Source: Seiridium cupressi (lineage: Eukaryota > Ascomycota > Sordariomycetes > Amphisphaeriales > Sporocadaceae). Taken from it: a stretch of DNA of 64,000 bases. Shown here one piece after another: positions 10,809 to 21,900 of this stretch. Where the stretch lies: the NCBI GenBank assembly GCA_036674765.1, contig JARVKI010000030.1, positions 124,001 to 188,000 on the forward strand, in the 5' to 3' direction. The notes beneath the pieces were generated by a model. That model made no database searches. It was not told where the DNA came from and was given only the letters and a program-made list of their open reading frames with translations. The position numbers and the translations under genes were made by a program. Within the stretch, counting starts at the first letter, position 1. Every line of letters starts with the position of its first letter.

Positions 10809-12084
10809 TCAAGAACTGACGGCAACGACTAGCTTTCTCGCACTCACATTACCCCGGTGAAGGTCCTCTAGTCCGCGGATGACAGCCTCCGGCCAGCCCC
10901 TTCCACCGCTGCCCTCCGGCTGTTCCACCGTGCTCGTAGGGTGACGCCTAAGCGACCCGGATCCCACAAGCGCTTCGGCCAGAGGATACCATACCCGGGC
11001 AAAGGCACGGGCTTCAGGGTCGGCTGGCTGGCTGTAGCCCTCGCCCAGCGTCAGCTCGCGCCCGAACATGACAGGGCCCATGACCCAACTGGGGCGCACC
11101 ACGCGGCGCGTCGATGCGATACTCTCCGGGTACTTTTCTAGTGCCACGTAGGCACCGCCGGTGCGCCCCAGCGCGCCGTAGCAGATCTGCGCTGACTGGG
11201 CGTTGCTGATGCAGTCTAAGGCCTGTGGTAGCGCTGACCATGTGTATCGCTTGATGGAGTCGGCGCATGTGGCCGAATGATAGTCCAAAGTGTGCACCGC
11301 TCCATACGACTTGACCAACTCTGCATTGCCAGGTGAGCATGTCGCGATGGGGACATATCCGGCGCTGTTTATTCGTGTTAATCGGCCATTTGCACTCCGT
11401 AACACGTACGGAGAGAGGAAGCCTTACAGTCTGAGAATTTGGAGGGCTATGGTTTCACAGGTGGTGCTACCTCCGTACACGAGCACGACCTTCTTGAGGC
11501 ATTACTTGCGAACCCGGCCATCCTGTTCGAAAGGCGAGATTTCAACGCTGTTCTTTGTCAATCGTAGCGTTGGCCATCTGCTGCAACCTGGTCATATCGA
11601 GGCCCATATTCCCCTTTCCAAAGAGGCAGAGCGCCACAGACCCATGCACGCTGCCATCAACCGAAGCTGCGGTCTCAAAGTCCCAGCTCGAAGGCATGTG
11701 ACACAGCATGACGGGGTCGGCTTCGACGAACTCGGCAAATGCTCCCCAGTCGCGGGCCCCAGGGTTACTGCCATAGACGACGCCGAAGACGCGGTCGCCG
11801 GGAGCCCAGCGACGCGGGATTTCGCATGCCCCAGGCTCCTCGTTGGCTTCCGAGCCGACCTCCTCCACTTCGCCGGCAAAGTCGCAACCAGCTGTCAGCC
11901 CAGCCGTCTTAACCCGTGCCGGCGTCCTGTGGTCCGTCGGATTCAGTGCCACGGCGCGCACGCGCACAAGTACCGACTTAGGGCCGCACTTTGGTACTGC
12001 GCGGTCGTGGCTAGCTTTGTGCCCGTCCTCAGCCGTGGTGATGACGGCCGTCTGCATTTCCGGGACTCGATACTCTAGACCCAT
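10809..12084 (-). pseudogene. Trans-acting enoyl reductase (LovC-like), probably disrupted
   Basis: Medium-chain reductase of the LovC/ApdC/CcsC type, which supplies the enoyl reduction missing from many fungal PKS-NRPS enzymes. The N-terminal part (12084 or 12057 down to about 11590) has VALNPTDHR, GCDFAGEVEEVG and APGDRVFG. The cofactor-binding region has VLVYGGSTT followed, across an intron (11365-11427, GTAAGG...AG), by AGYVPIATCSP and LDCISNAQS, then the C-terminus to 10809. Between about 11590 and 11470 the frame changes, and the frame leading into VLVYGG contains a TAA. A tiny 40-nt intron could bridge the frame change but not the TAA. I therefore call it a probable pseudogene. A misread base or an unusual intron is the alternative. 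Its presence beside the C-A relic supports a reducing PKS-NRPS origin. Confidence 0.75.
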
Positions 12085-13002
12085 GTTGAAGAAATATCGG
12101 GACTCGCTTTCTTGATTTATTTCGGGTGGGTGTGGTCCGTAGCGTGGTAACGAGAGCACCGCAGCCGCGACTAATAGAGCTTTGGCGGAGGCAAACAGAT
12201 GGACAAGCCCAAGACCGAGTAAAATTCTACGCCTGGGCTTATTTTGGCTCTTGTGGAAACAGCTTCGTAATGCATGCCGACTTGAAAGGTTGACTCGGTC
12301 GGTCAGTTTCAAATGCGCGGCGCGCATCCACCGACCGAGAGCGCGAAACCGGTGCCATTAGATCCTGTCCGACGTGCTGCGGGCGGGTAGTCAAGGACTC
12401 AAGCGATTGGCGAGACGCGAGGAGACTTGATCAGCTCTTTATATGACCAATTTTGGGCTCGGGTCAAACGAAGTGTGTCCTAATTCGATGACTAATCCAC
12501 AGACCTCCGGGCCGAAAGTTGTCAATCACGATTCAGACTCCGAATCTGGGAGCAAAGTAGGATCTAGGGCAGCAAGGAGATAGAAGGTTTGTCGAGTTTT
12601 CGATGAGCGCACAATCAGAACAGAGTACCATTGAATACTGTATTTACTTGTAGTCCGGGAATTATGGGCTAAATATTTCTCTTTTCACATGATGCCGTGA
12701 ACTCAACGCATGAGTCTCGCATTTCGTCAGTAAAAGAAGTCGTACATAGGGACTCTCATGAGTATAAATATTTTGTCTATAGAGTAATATGCCTCAAGGT
12801 CCTAGAATACAAGTGATTGGCGATTTCCCCATGTGCTTAGAGCTTCCGATCCATTCGTTCCGTTCACCCAAACTTTCCCTTAAATTATGCGGTCGATGCA
12901 GTCTCCTCCATCCATGCATTTCCCTATCAGTGAACAATACAGAGGTACCAATAGAGGCGGTAATCTTGTTGCCATGCCTGAGGGGCGGCGAATGCAAACC
13001 AA
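12085..13002. other. Intergenic between enoyl reductase and MFS gene
   Basis: I see no gene. A minus-strand frame runs upstream of the reductase ATG to 12327 but lacks family similarity and is probably untranslated leader. The 3' part holds the end region of the MFS gene. Confidence 0.4.
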
Positions 13003-14922
13003 TCATACCTTTTTCTCCGCATTGTTGATTCCCTCCGCCTTCTTCTTCTCCTCCAGCCCGAATTTTGTGTTAAGTTTGGAACGGAGTGTGACCTCTCTCT
13101 CCAACCAAACTAACAGCCACCCCAGCCCTGCGGTGGCAATACCTACGTACCAGACGGTTCGAACCGACTAAACCGATCAGTGAAGGCATTAAATTTGGAA
13201 ATGGGGAGGAACTCACTTTGCTGAAGATGTGGATGACTTTGGCACGAGAAGCTGGATCTTGGATACTGTCCAAGAAGTTTTGCGTAGCATACTGGTAAGC
13301 CTTGCCGCCCTGCAAGAACGAGGCCAAATTCGCGTCCGTCAAGGTCTCGGCGTTCCGGCGACACTCGTTGTTGAAGACGGCTGCGGGAATCGTGACACCC
13401 CAAACAGTAGAAAAGCCACGCACAAAGGTCCAGACACCGGTTGACAAGGTCACTAGGCTCTCTTCCAGTGGTGCTTGCATGGCTGGGAGGAGGATAGCTA
13501 TCATCAGACCTGAACCAATGGCACAGAGGAGCTGAAAGCAAGCCCAGGCGGCCGTGCTAGAATTCTCGTCAAGGAGACTGAAGAGGCCAAAGGAAACGGT
13601 GACGATGGTCATGCCGATGAGATGCAATGGCTTGTAGCGGCCCCATTTAGATAGTAGCGTCCCGCCGATGATGGCGAACGGGAATAGCCCGGCGAATAGG
13701 GGTAAGGCATCGACACCGGACATCAAGACAGATTTCCCCAACACTCCTTGAAGGTAGATTGGGACGAAGTAGAACGCCCAGTATGTGCAGAGGGTGGTCA
13801 GGAAGGTGACAGCGAGAACAGTGGCCGCTGTTCGCTCCAGAATGGCCCCTCGAGGAAGCGAAGGGTGCTTAGCCCAAACAAATTCGTAGGTCACAAACAG
13901 AGCCAGACCGACAAAGCCCATCACCAACGGTACGATCACTTGAGCTGACTTCCACTCATATACGGTTCCTCCCCAAGTGACCCCGATCAGGACGGAGACG
14001 GTGGATGCGATGAAGATTGCGTTGCCGGCGAAGTCAATGCGTGCAAGCTTTTCCTTCAAAGGGGAAGGAGCTGGTTTTGCCAGATGGAGAACGAAGAAAA
14101 GAGCCACGAGTGATGCTGATGTACAAGGATAGGTTAGAATCGATTCCCGGTTTCGTTGCCAAAGCGTATAGGCTGTTATGAAGAATAAGAGACTTACTTC
14201 CGCCAATAGGGACATTGATGTAGAATACCCAACGCCAGGTGCTGCGATCGGTAAGAATTCCTCCAAGGAAGGGACCCAAGGCAGCGCCAACAGCCGATAC
14301 CATCTGCACGATACCCATGTACTTGCCTCGCTCACGGAGTGGGACAAGGTCCGTGAGGACAATGTTGATCATAAGAGCGATACCACCACCACCAAGGCCT
14401 TGGCTAACATGTGACGAGTTAGTCAGAGCTGATATAAGAACAAACAAGCGAAGGAAAAGCTTACACGACACGGCCGCCAATCAGCATGGCTTGCGAGTTT
14501 GCACCACCACATATACCGCTGCCCAGGGTGAACAAAGCCACAGCTCCCAGAGTCAATATCCGGCGACCAAACACATTGCTAGCCTGTGCCATAAGCGGCA
14601 GCATCACGATGGTGGCGAGGAAGTAGGCATTGGGGACCCAGATGAAGCTGCTGCCACCTCCGAGGTCCCTGGTGACGGTGGGAAGTGCGCTTGTGATGAT
14701 GGTTCCTTCGATGGCAGAACAGAGCGCCGTGAACGACAGAGCTGCCACGATGGCCCAGAAGCGGAAGGAATGCGTTGTCTTGGCGGGTGGCTCCTCTGCC
14801 GGTTTGTCCTGGTCCGACGAGGCGGCAGCGGTATCGGCATCATCCCGATCAGGGGACTGGTACTTTTCATCCACGCGGGCCGCCTGCACGGATTCTGAAG
14901 GGGGGTGACTTTCAGCCGACAT
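13003..14922 (-). CDS. MFS drug-type exporter (DHA2-like, 14 TM)
   Basis: Predicted 575-aa proton-coupled exporter, likely in the plasma membrane, of the kind that exports cluster products. Four exons join in frame: 14465-14922, 14198-14403, 13217-14115 and 13003-13167, with introns GTAAGC, GTAAGT and GTGAGT, all ending AG. About 60 acidic, Pro-rich cytosolic residues precede the first membrane helix. The TM4 region contains GLGGGGIALMI, motif C reads GAALGPFLGG, and the antiporter-type loop is SNVFGRRILTL. The C-terminus ends in a Lys/Glu-rich tail. I find no stop or frameshift. This makes it the best-preserved gene of an otherwise broken cluster. Substrate is unknown; export of the former PKS-NRPS product is inferred from position only. 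Confidence 0.87.
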
Positions 14923-15414
14923 GCTGCAAGTTGGAAGGATGGGTTGGGGGTTATCTTGCAGCGATTATCCCATGAAAGTGGGATGAAGTCTGAACAGAAA
15001 CGGCAGTAGTGGCATAAGGTTCTTGTTCTTTGCCAGAGTTTTCGTTCTCTTTTGGAATGGGGATTTAAATGTTGTCGGCCACTTTCGGTCATATCCGGTC
15101 ACATTCGGCCACTTCGCAGGAACGGGACGAAAGCCTTGTCGGTTCAGCCTTGTCTGTCTTGCCGGTGCCTAAGATTTGGAGATCTAATAATAAGAAACTC
15201 GGCTTCGCATATTGTCAGTCGTGCAGGTCACAATGGTGGTAGTAGCCTGAACTTGTTTGGATCATTATATAGATGTTTTGTCTTGTTTGTCTACCCCACA
15301 TGGTTCCTATAGTACAGCAACTGCTTGCCTACACTAGTGCTGGGCGTTGATCTCTGCAATCTGCCACCAATCAGAGTCCCAGCCCCTACGTCCCCACAAA
15401 ACACATCCCCTACC
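14923..15414. other. Divergent promoter region (MFS / hydrolase)
   Basis: Shared upstream region of the minus-strand exporter and the plus-strand hydrolase. Around 15075-15115 the sequence carries spaced repeats of a cggccact/cggtcacat type (TCGGCCACTTTCGGTCATAT and the following copies). These could be regulator sites, although no binding site is proven. Confidence 0.35.
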
Positions 15415-16707
15415 ATGTATCCCTTCTTTACATATTCACCAAATCGTCACTACTTCGAATACAAATGGTACAATCTTGAGTTGCTGCGTTTGCTGGGTGC
15501 CGCACCCTACGGAGGCTGCGATGCTGCCGAGTTCCTGGAGCTCGTGGCCTCCCTTAAGCCTAATGACCCCCAAGACTGGAACCAGAAGTTCTTGGCCCTC
15601 GCTGAGCACATGCAGGCGAGCAGCCACATAGCGGCCGCCAGGACCGCCTACTTGCGGGCCAGCAACTACTTTCGCTACGCCCAGTACTTGTTCTCAGTGA
15701 TGCCCAAAAGCGACCAGCCGTTCTTCCTATCGCTGTACCACCGCAGCATCGCGAGTTTCGAGCAGGCGGCCAAGCTGATGGACCACGAGGTCCGTCGTCT
15801 TCAAATCCCTTTTCTGCCGCCCGAGTACGGCGCTGCATCCGTCACCATGCCAGCCTGGCTGCACCTGCCCCCACCCTCCCGGCTACTTGATGGGCGTAAG
15901 ACACCTGTCCTGATCTGCATCGGCGGCGCCGACTCAACTCAGGAGAAGCTGTACTTCCTCTCGGCTGCTGATGGGCCGGGCCTTGGGTACGCGGTGCTGA
16001 CCTTTGACGGGCCTGGACAGGGTCTTGTGCTGCGGGAGCAGGGCGTGCCGCTGCGACCTGATGGCGAGGTCGTCCTGGAAGCGGTCCTGGACTTCCTCGG
16101 CGCATACGCGGAGGAGCATCCCGAGGCCCGTCTAGATCTCGATGCCATTGCCGTGACCGGTCAGTCGCTCGGTGGCTACCTGGCCCTGCGCGCCTCGGCC
16201 GACGCGCGCATCAAGGCCTGTGTCGCCGTGGACCCCATCTATGACTTCTATGGCCTCGCCATGTCACGCATGCCGAAATGGTTCATTGGGCCGTGGAAGC
16301 GCAGCTACATGGCCGACTGGTTCGTCGACTATGCTGTCGTCGAGCATGCCAAGCTGGACGTGGCCACTCGCTATACTTTTGCCCAGGGCATGCAGATGTT
16401 TGGTTCCTACAGCCCATCGCAGATGATTCGTGACATGAGGCGGCACAGCTTCCGCCTCGACAAGACCACCCTCGCCAATGGCACCCGTGACAGCCGCGAT
16501 TACCTGGAGTGGGTCACTTGTCCTGTGTTGGTCACCGGGGCTGCCGGTGACCTCAAGCTGTTCTTGCCCGAGATGAGCACCTCGGCCATCATGGGGAATC
16601 TCGTTAACGTCCCGGAGGGCCAGAAAGAGTTATGGATTCCTCAGAAGTGGTCTGAAGGTGGGGCGCAGGCGAAATCCGGCGCCTGGCCTCTGCTCCAGCA
16701 CTGGTAG
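15415..16707 (+). CDS. Alpha/beta hydrolase of PKS-NRPS (cytochalasan-type) clusters
   Basis: A 430-aa single-exon FrsA-like alpha/beta hydrolase. It begins with an N-terminal helical cap (FEYKWYNLELLRLLG, ARTAYLRASNYFRYAQ) followed by the hydrolase core. Motifs are IGGADSTQE, TFDGPGQG, the nucleophile elbow TGQSLGGYLAL (Ser251), a likely acid in GAAGDLKLF (Asp379) and a possible histidine at the very end (His429). Such hydrolases (CcsE, PyiE and relatives) sit in cytochalasan clusters, where they act after release of the PKS-NRPS product; that assignment is from gene content and family resemblance. The ATG at 15415 (TACC-ATG) was chosen over the upstream in-frame ATG at 15325. The protein ends abruptly at LLQHW, so a short C-terminal piece may be missing. 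Otherwise it is uninterrupted. Confidence 0.78.
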   Translation: MYPFFTYSPNRHYFEYKWYNLELLRLLGAAPYGGCDAAEFLELVASLKPNDPQDWNQKFLALAEHMQASSHIAAARTAYLRASNYFRYAQYLFSVMPKSDQPFFLSLYHRSIASFEQAAKLMDHEVRRLQIPFLPPEYGAASVTMPAWLHLPPPSRLLDGRKTPVLICIGGADSTQEKLYFLSAADGPGLGYAVLTFDGPGQGLVLREQGVPLRPDGEVVLEAVLDFLGAYAEEHPEARLDLDAIAVTGQSLGGYLALRASADARIKACVAVDPIYDFYGLAMSRMPKWFIGPWKRSYMADWFVDYAVVEHAKLDVATRYTFAQGMQMFGSYSPSQMIRDMRRHSFRLDKTTLANGTRDSRDYLEWVTCPVLVTGAAGDLKLFLPEMSTSAIMGNLVNVPEGQKELWIPQKWSEGGAQAKSGAWPLLQHW

Positions 16708-17243
16708 GGGTATATTGGGAAACAACCATCTGAAACCATAACATCATTACCAACCTAATACGTTACTTTGGTATAACGGTCATCTACACCTCAACTAGCA
16801 CCGGGCCTTCAGGTTCCTAGACGCGAAGCTTGGCATCGAAAGGAGGCCAGTGAGAATGGGTTCCAAGAGCAAGAGATCTCCACGAATGGCTTTACTCATC
16901 TTTGAGATGTACCGGATTGGTTGATGAGGCCACGTGTTTGGGGTTGCGCAATAAATAGTTAATAATTTGACAAATCAATGAAAACTGTCTAAAAGCCGTC
17001 CTCCGATGTCAACGGGGTAAATCGCAAGACGGGGTTCACTGGCTTACCATCAAGGCGAGCCATGTGACCGTACTGTAGATAGATCTGTACCATGTCAACT
17101 CAATATATTACTATATGAGACTGCATAGCTTACCAAAAGTAGAGATTTATAAGTCTATTGCATAGAATCTAACCAAGTGGAAAGTTCCTAACTTGGCGTA
17201 TAGTACCGCCGCCATTGGCCACACGTCGGAATCTTCCTCACAT
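16708..17243. other. Intergenic / end of regulator relic
   Basis: Nothing recognised. The far end may contain further degraded C-terminal sequence of the minus-strand regulator, but its frame cannot be followed below about 17244. Confidence 0.35.
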
Positions 17244-17718
17244 CTACTTGGGGACAAAGATGCCACAGCCGCTCTTGATGCAGTTGCGGATGCGAGTGTG
17301 GGTCTGCTGGTACAGCTGGATGACGAAGTGCAACTGAAGGTCGGCGCAGCGGGCGAGGGAGAAGCCATCAACACTCAAACCAGGCGTCAGCAGATGCACG
17401 TCGCGCAGCTGTTGTTCGCCGTTCCGAACCGCTAGCAGGATGTCTAGGCTGCGCGAGTACAGTATCTCCAGCCGCGTGTAGCAGCTCAGCGCCAGCAATG
17501 TTGTCGACCGGTCGTGGCCCTCTGGGTTCGTCTGCCAGATCCGCGGCAAGATCTCTTTAAGCTCGTACGTCATATGTAGCAGCTTGCCAATGCCCAGGTC
17601 CGATACGCTGAGATCCCAGGGCGAGGTGGTGTTGTTGTCCGCCGGCGGCCCAGCTACACTTTAGCTTCTGTCCTCGGCAGCGACCACAGGCGGCTCTCTG
17701 CCCATTCGATTTGGCCAT
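17244..17718 (-). pseudogene. Collapsed Zn(II)2Cys6 regulator (AflR-like) relic
   Basis: Starting at 17718 the frame encodes the first half of a zinc binuclear cluster, ACGRCRGQKLKC, and then loses it: the second Cys-x2-Cys half is absent. About 25 codons later, in another frame, sequence typical of the C-terminal domain of AflR-type cluster regulators appears (LLALSCYTRLEILYSRSLD, and LSVDGFSLARCADLQLHFVI), down to about 17244. The long middle region is gone. This looks like a pathway-specific regulator of the adjacent cluster reduced by deletion. It cannot bind DNA as a normal zinc cluster. Confidence 0.7.
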
Positions 17719-20700
17719 GTTGTTGTCACGCACTCGGGGAAGCATCGCGTTGGCGGCGCCCAAGGCAAAAGTGGAGCGTCGTAGCAACAGATTGGGTAAA
17801 ACGCTGGGGTGGGCCTACCAGCATCAGCAGTGTTACACGAGGTAGATATAACCATTCCACGTTGTGCCAGAGAAATACGACCGTTCCACGTTGCGTGGCG
17901 GGGATCTCAGGAACCTTAAAAGGTGATTATAGTCACTTCTTCGTTGCGGGGGCTAAATATCATGTTGCGATCCCCCAGAGCCCCAACCCCGCGTTGGCAT
18001 TTGCAACACGAAGGCAAAGGTAGCACGCGAATCTTACATGCGTTTCCGCTACTGCACCGCCAACAGTGGCGGCGGCAATTGGGCGTCTCTTACGACAGTA
18101 CAGTACGGATGCCAAGAGCGCCACTTCCGTCAAGGGTTTAGCTAGCAGCATATTCAATCCTATAACACGCTCTATAAAACCCGCAACACCACCGTGCCTA
18201 TGGCGTGCTACTGAATGGATCGAGCCAACAGCTGGACCCTTGCCTAGACAAACTTCTCCATAACTCTAACAAAGCTTTTCGTTGCCGCCAGAGAAACACA
18301 GTAGTGGGGGTGGGATTCTGTACTGGCTAACACGACGGAACGAGTGCATGGCGTATCATCCCTTGACAGGATTGCCCTGTTGACGTTAAGCCTTGTGGTG
18401 GCCGCGTAAGTATATTATTGCCGAACCTGCAGGTGGGACTTTTGTGTCGGATTCTCATTGGGCCAGTGTCTTACAGCCCGGCCCTTCCTGCTGACCTCGC
18501 CTATCCTTTGGCTGGGATAGTCAAGCTGCAGAACGGGCGTCTCGCTAGGTGGACCTTGTATGGGTGGGTGTGTCATTAAGTACCTAGGTATATATGGTCT
18601 GACACGGCCATCATGCAGCATGCACATCGTATTGCGGCTTACCTTCCCTTTCCAAATGAATTGTTGATGGCTCATCGTAGATCCATGCCGCTGTACTGTT
18701 CTGATACTGGCTTACTAGCTCCTGCCAACGGCTCGGACCCGGCTATCGCACGGTGTCCCCTGCCTCATTCCTCCTGGTGCTCGCATCGTTCCATGCCGAT
18801 CCCTTCTAGGCTATGAAGGAATCCAGACTGCATATGCTGACCTGCAAAGTGCTGTTCGCCTATCCGCTTTGAGGCGAACGAGGTGTATATCGAAAAAAGG
18901 TGCTCCACAAATGAGCAAATCCTCAAGAATCATTTCACCAATGGGCTGTAGGAACTTTGCAACAAGAAATCCCTGTCGAACAAATGGATGCATGAGCGAT
19001 TTTCGATTTTGCTGACCACTTCTGGGAAGTTCGCTTCATCCTGCTGGAAGTGGCATCAATTACCCCTAAATCAGGTCATCTCTAGGATTTGTTGCAATTG
19101 TCATCGAATGACCTAGCATCATGATATTCAACTCATACATACCATCATGTGATCGTATCTGGTGTCTGCAAGATTGGGGGTCTTCGTATTTCGGAGCTCC
19201 GCGAGGTAGTGCCTATACACTTCAATACACTTCTTTCAATGACGATTGACGTTCTTTTTTCTAACTCTGAGCTTAGGCTTCCTGGGGAGTTCTTTCATTC
19301 GTCTGGTTTGCTTTGTATCGATACGAGATCTCATGTTAATTGCGCAACCTCTGACGCCGCTTCCTTGAACAAATGGTGTTTGTGATCGCCAAAAGTACGT
19401 GTAAGTAGGCCGGGGAGAAGGAAGTGGTGTTTACTGTGTGCTTACACAAGTAAGATTATGGTGCAGTATTCGGCGTCGGAGCCGAGACGCCTGTCGAAGT
19501 CAACTGATGCTGAGATTCAGTCTCCTGGTTTGGGAAATATGCAAGGGTATTGGGGGTATAATACTTAAATCCATGCAGGAATGGCGCGACTTTATATCAT
19601 CCGTGACGAACGGTATGAAGGGTCTGGGATAGATCCCAGCATCATCACACTAACGGATATACCCGCAAACCGCAAAGCTTGTCAAGCGGCTTACCCGAAG
19701 TTATACTATCTTGCGTTAGAGTGTCAGCAATCCTTTCAAGCCCCTGAACTACGGGCATAAGCTTACTGGTGGTTTTACAAACAAGAATCTGATTGGAGAG
19801 GAGGTCCATGTGGGGCGAATCGGTATAATAAAATAAACAGGGGCCTCGACCGCGATATATACGAGCTGACTAATTGAAGATCCGCAGTTCCATATAACGA
19901 CCCCCGATGGGATGAGGATTGGTTTATACTTAGTCGTGTCGCATCAGCTATCATCGGACTAAAGAAAAAAAAAAAAAAAAAAACCCCGAAATGCAATGTT
20001 TCAGAAGTAAGTGACGTAGCGGTTTAAGTACCACATCTGCCTTAATCAAAGCCTTTTTTAATGGGTCGCCAAGGATCACCTTCCCAGATACCATGGCAAA
20101 GGGCTCAGCATACGCGGGGTAGCTCAACACGAACATTGGGATAAATCTATCTCACACTCGATTATCTTCCCGCTGAAAGAATGCACCAGTCAATCAGCGA
20201 TTGTTTGGTATGCGACCGAGGTCCACTCCCAGTGATCAGCTGTTCCGCCAACATGTTCCCGCTCTCTGTGGTATTAGATTCCATGGGTACAAGAAAATGT
20301 GTTTCCGGGAAATAATCGCGGTACCCCACGAGCTCCGTCCAATGTCAGCATCGCTTACTACGTACAAGGTGCCTGGTTGGGCATGAACCACGTACCCGTA
20401 CTGGGCAAGGTTTACGTGCGCTGCCATTGGTCAAAAAGCCCAAACCCAATATTTGTGCCTCTGAACATGACAGACACCTGTTTGCCTGCTTATGCACCGT
20501 TGCTACCAACTTAAGCGAACTTGATAGCTTGTGGCTTATTCTCGAGTACAACCCGGAACCGGCTTTGTTTTGCAATATGACGGCCCTGGGTCAAGACGGT
20601 AACTTTGACGTGCCTGTAATTCTTGACTTGTTTCATGCCACCAATTAACCGTCTAGATGAAGAGTCTAAAGTATTCCGAACGTCCCGTGACCCTAATAGA

Positions 20701-21141
20701 TTTGACATTATTAGTGAGAACTATAGACCGTGTGCTGTTTATTTTGGCCGACGTATTTAAATCATGTCGCTATATCCAATCTCCGGGTAAAATGGGTGGA
20801 CTTGCAAAGCACGCAGCGGATTTCGCTTTCGGAACGGCGACGGAGCAAGGATTAGGACCCATGGTGGGTATACTAAGATACTCCGGTTAATATGCTCATG
20901 GCTATAAAATTACACTTCGCCTCATGCCAGCGTCGCAAACCTTCAGGAAAAAGATAAAATAAAAAAGAGCCAAACTCCCATTAAGGTTACTCGATATGAT
21001 GCCCGATACCAAAGACTAGACGCAGTCTGCGAGCAAGATCGAGCGCGAGACGCTTGATCAGCTTTATCTCAAACATTGTCCGGGCGTTCGCATTTCTCGT
21101 TTGGAAGTCCTATCTCCAGGAACTCCTTATATCACTCGTCC
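17719..21141. other. Gene-poor stretch
   Basis: About 3.4 kb without a recognisable gene. Short frames (for example 19149-19385 plus and 19951-20136 minus) have no family motif. A run of 19 A residues lies at 19965-19983. The sequence just before 21142 may be the degraded N-terminal part of the HET relic. Confidence 0.4.
19965..19983 (+). repeat. Poly(A) tract, 19 nt
   Basis: A single uninterrupted run of A inside the gene desert. No reverse-transcriptase sequence or target-site duplication was seen next to it, so there is no support for calling it a retroelement tail. Confidence 0.7.
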
Positions 21142-21900
21142 CGCGGCTTCCTTTACCTGTGGGTAGATGTGTTATGCATAATGTATGATGATCCGGACGA
21201 AAGGACGTCGGAGATCACGTATATGGATGAAATCTACTTCAACTTAGCCATCAACAATTCTGCAACAAAAGGGACACTGGAGAGGCTGGACTTTCAAATA
21301 AACCTTCTCCTCACTAGTCTATGCCAAATCATGGTCACATGCCACGTTGAAGCCGATCAATATTCGGAGTCGGCTGCCGAAAACTGTCGACTTTTTCCAG
21401 CAAAGGGCGTGTCAATAAATGCGGCTGGGTTTTCCAGGAACGAATGTTAGCGCCGTGCATTTTTTACTTCCCGGGAGACCACGTCTTCTGGGAATGTATC
21501 TCTTTGGAAGCATAAGAAGTTCTGCCGCGGGGTCTCTATGAGGTTGAATTTAATCTTCCCCCCAGAAGAATGGTCCGCAATGCATCAAAATCTTCATCAC
21601 GCCAGTCAAATGAGCTATGGTACGATAATCCCAGCGGATAGTCTCAGACGTCACTCAGCTTTCCCAACGATCAGCTACTCGTAGTATCCACAATTGCAAA
21701 GAGATATTGTTTAAAAATGGAATTTGAGCCATCCGAATATCTCGCAGGAATGTGGGAAAACGACTTGCCTTTATGCTTGCTCTAGAACCAAAACGAAATG
21801 TATCTTCTTTATGGCCAGTATTATGCACAAATAGACGCCGATTTTGCGCCATCATGGTCTTGGGCATTGTCACGGCCACAACCCGCTTACAGCGGATGTC
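21142..21900 (+). pseudogene. HET-domain (heterokaryon incompatibility-like) relic
   Basis: Several consecutive HET-domain signatures appear in order on the plus strand but in shifting frames. First comes YLWVDVLCIMYDDPDE with MDEIYFNLAI (about 21150-21260). Then comes GWVFQERMLAPCIFYF with HVFWECISLEA (about 21425-21525), followed by a stop. Then comes EYLAGMWENDLPLCLL (about 21735-21785), a TAG, and APSWSWAL (about 21845-21870). This order and spacing match fungal HET proteins, which trigger cell death on self/non-self mismatch. At least two stops and two frame changes separate the blocks, so it is a pseudogene. The N-terminus and any C-terminal partner domain are not recognisable. Confidence 0.82.

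Noticed and set aside
11290..12078. 262-codon plus-strand frame
   Set aside because: Antisense shadow of the enoyl reductase; no motif of its own.
14239..14898. 219-codon plus-strand frame
   Set aside because: Antisense to exons 1-2 of the MFS exporter.
19965..19983. Poly(A) tract as a retrotransposon tail
   Set aside because: No reverse transcriptase or endonuclease sequence and no target-site duplication nearby.
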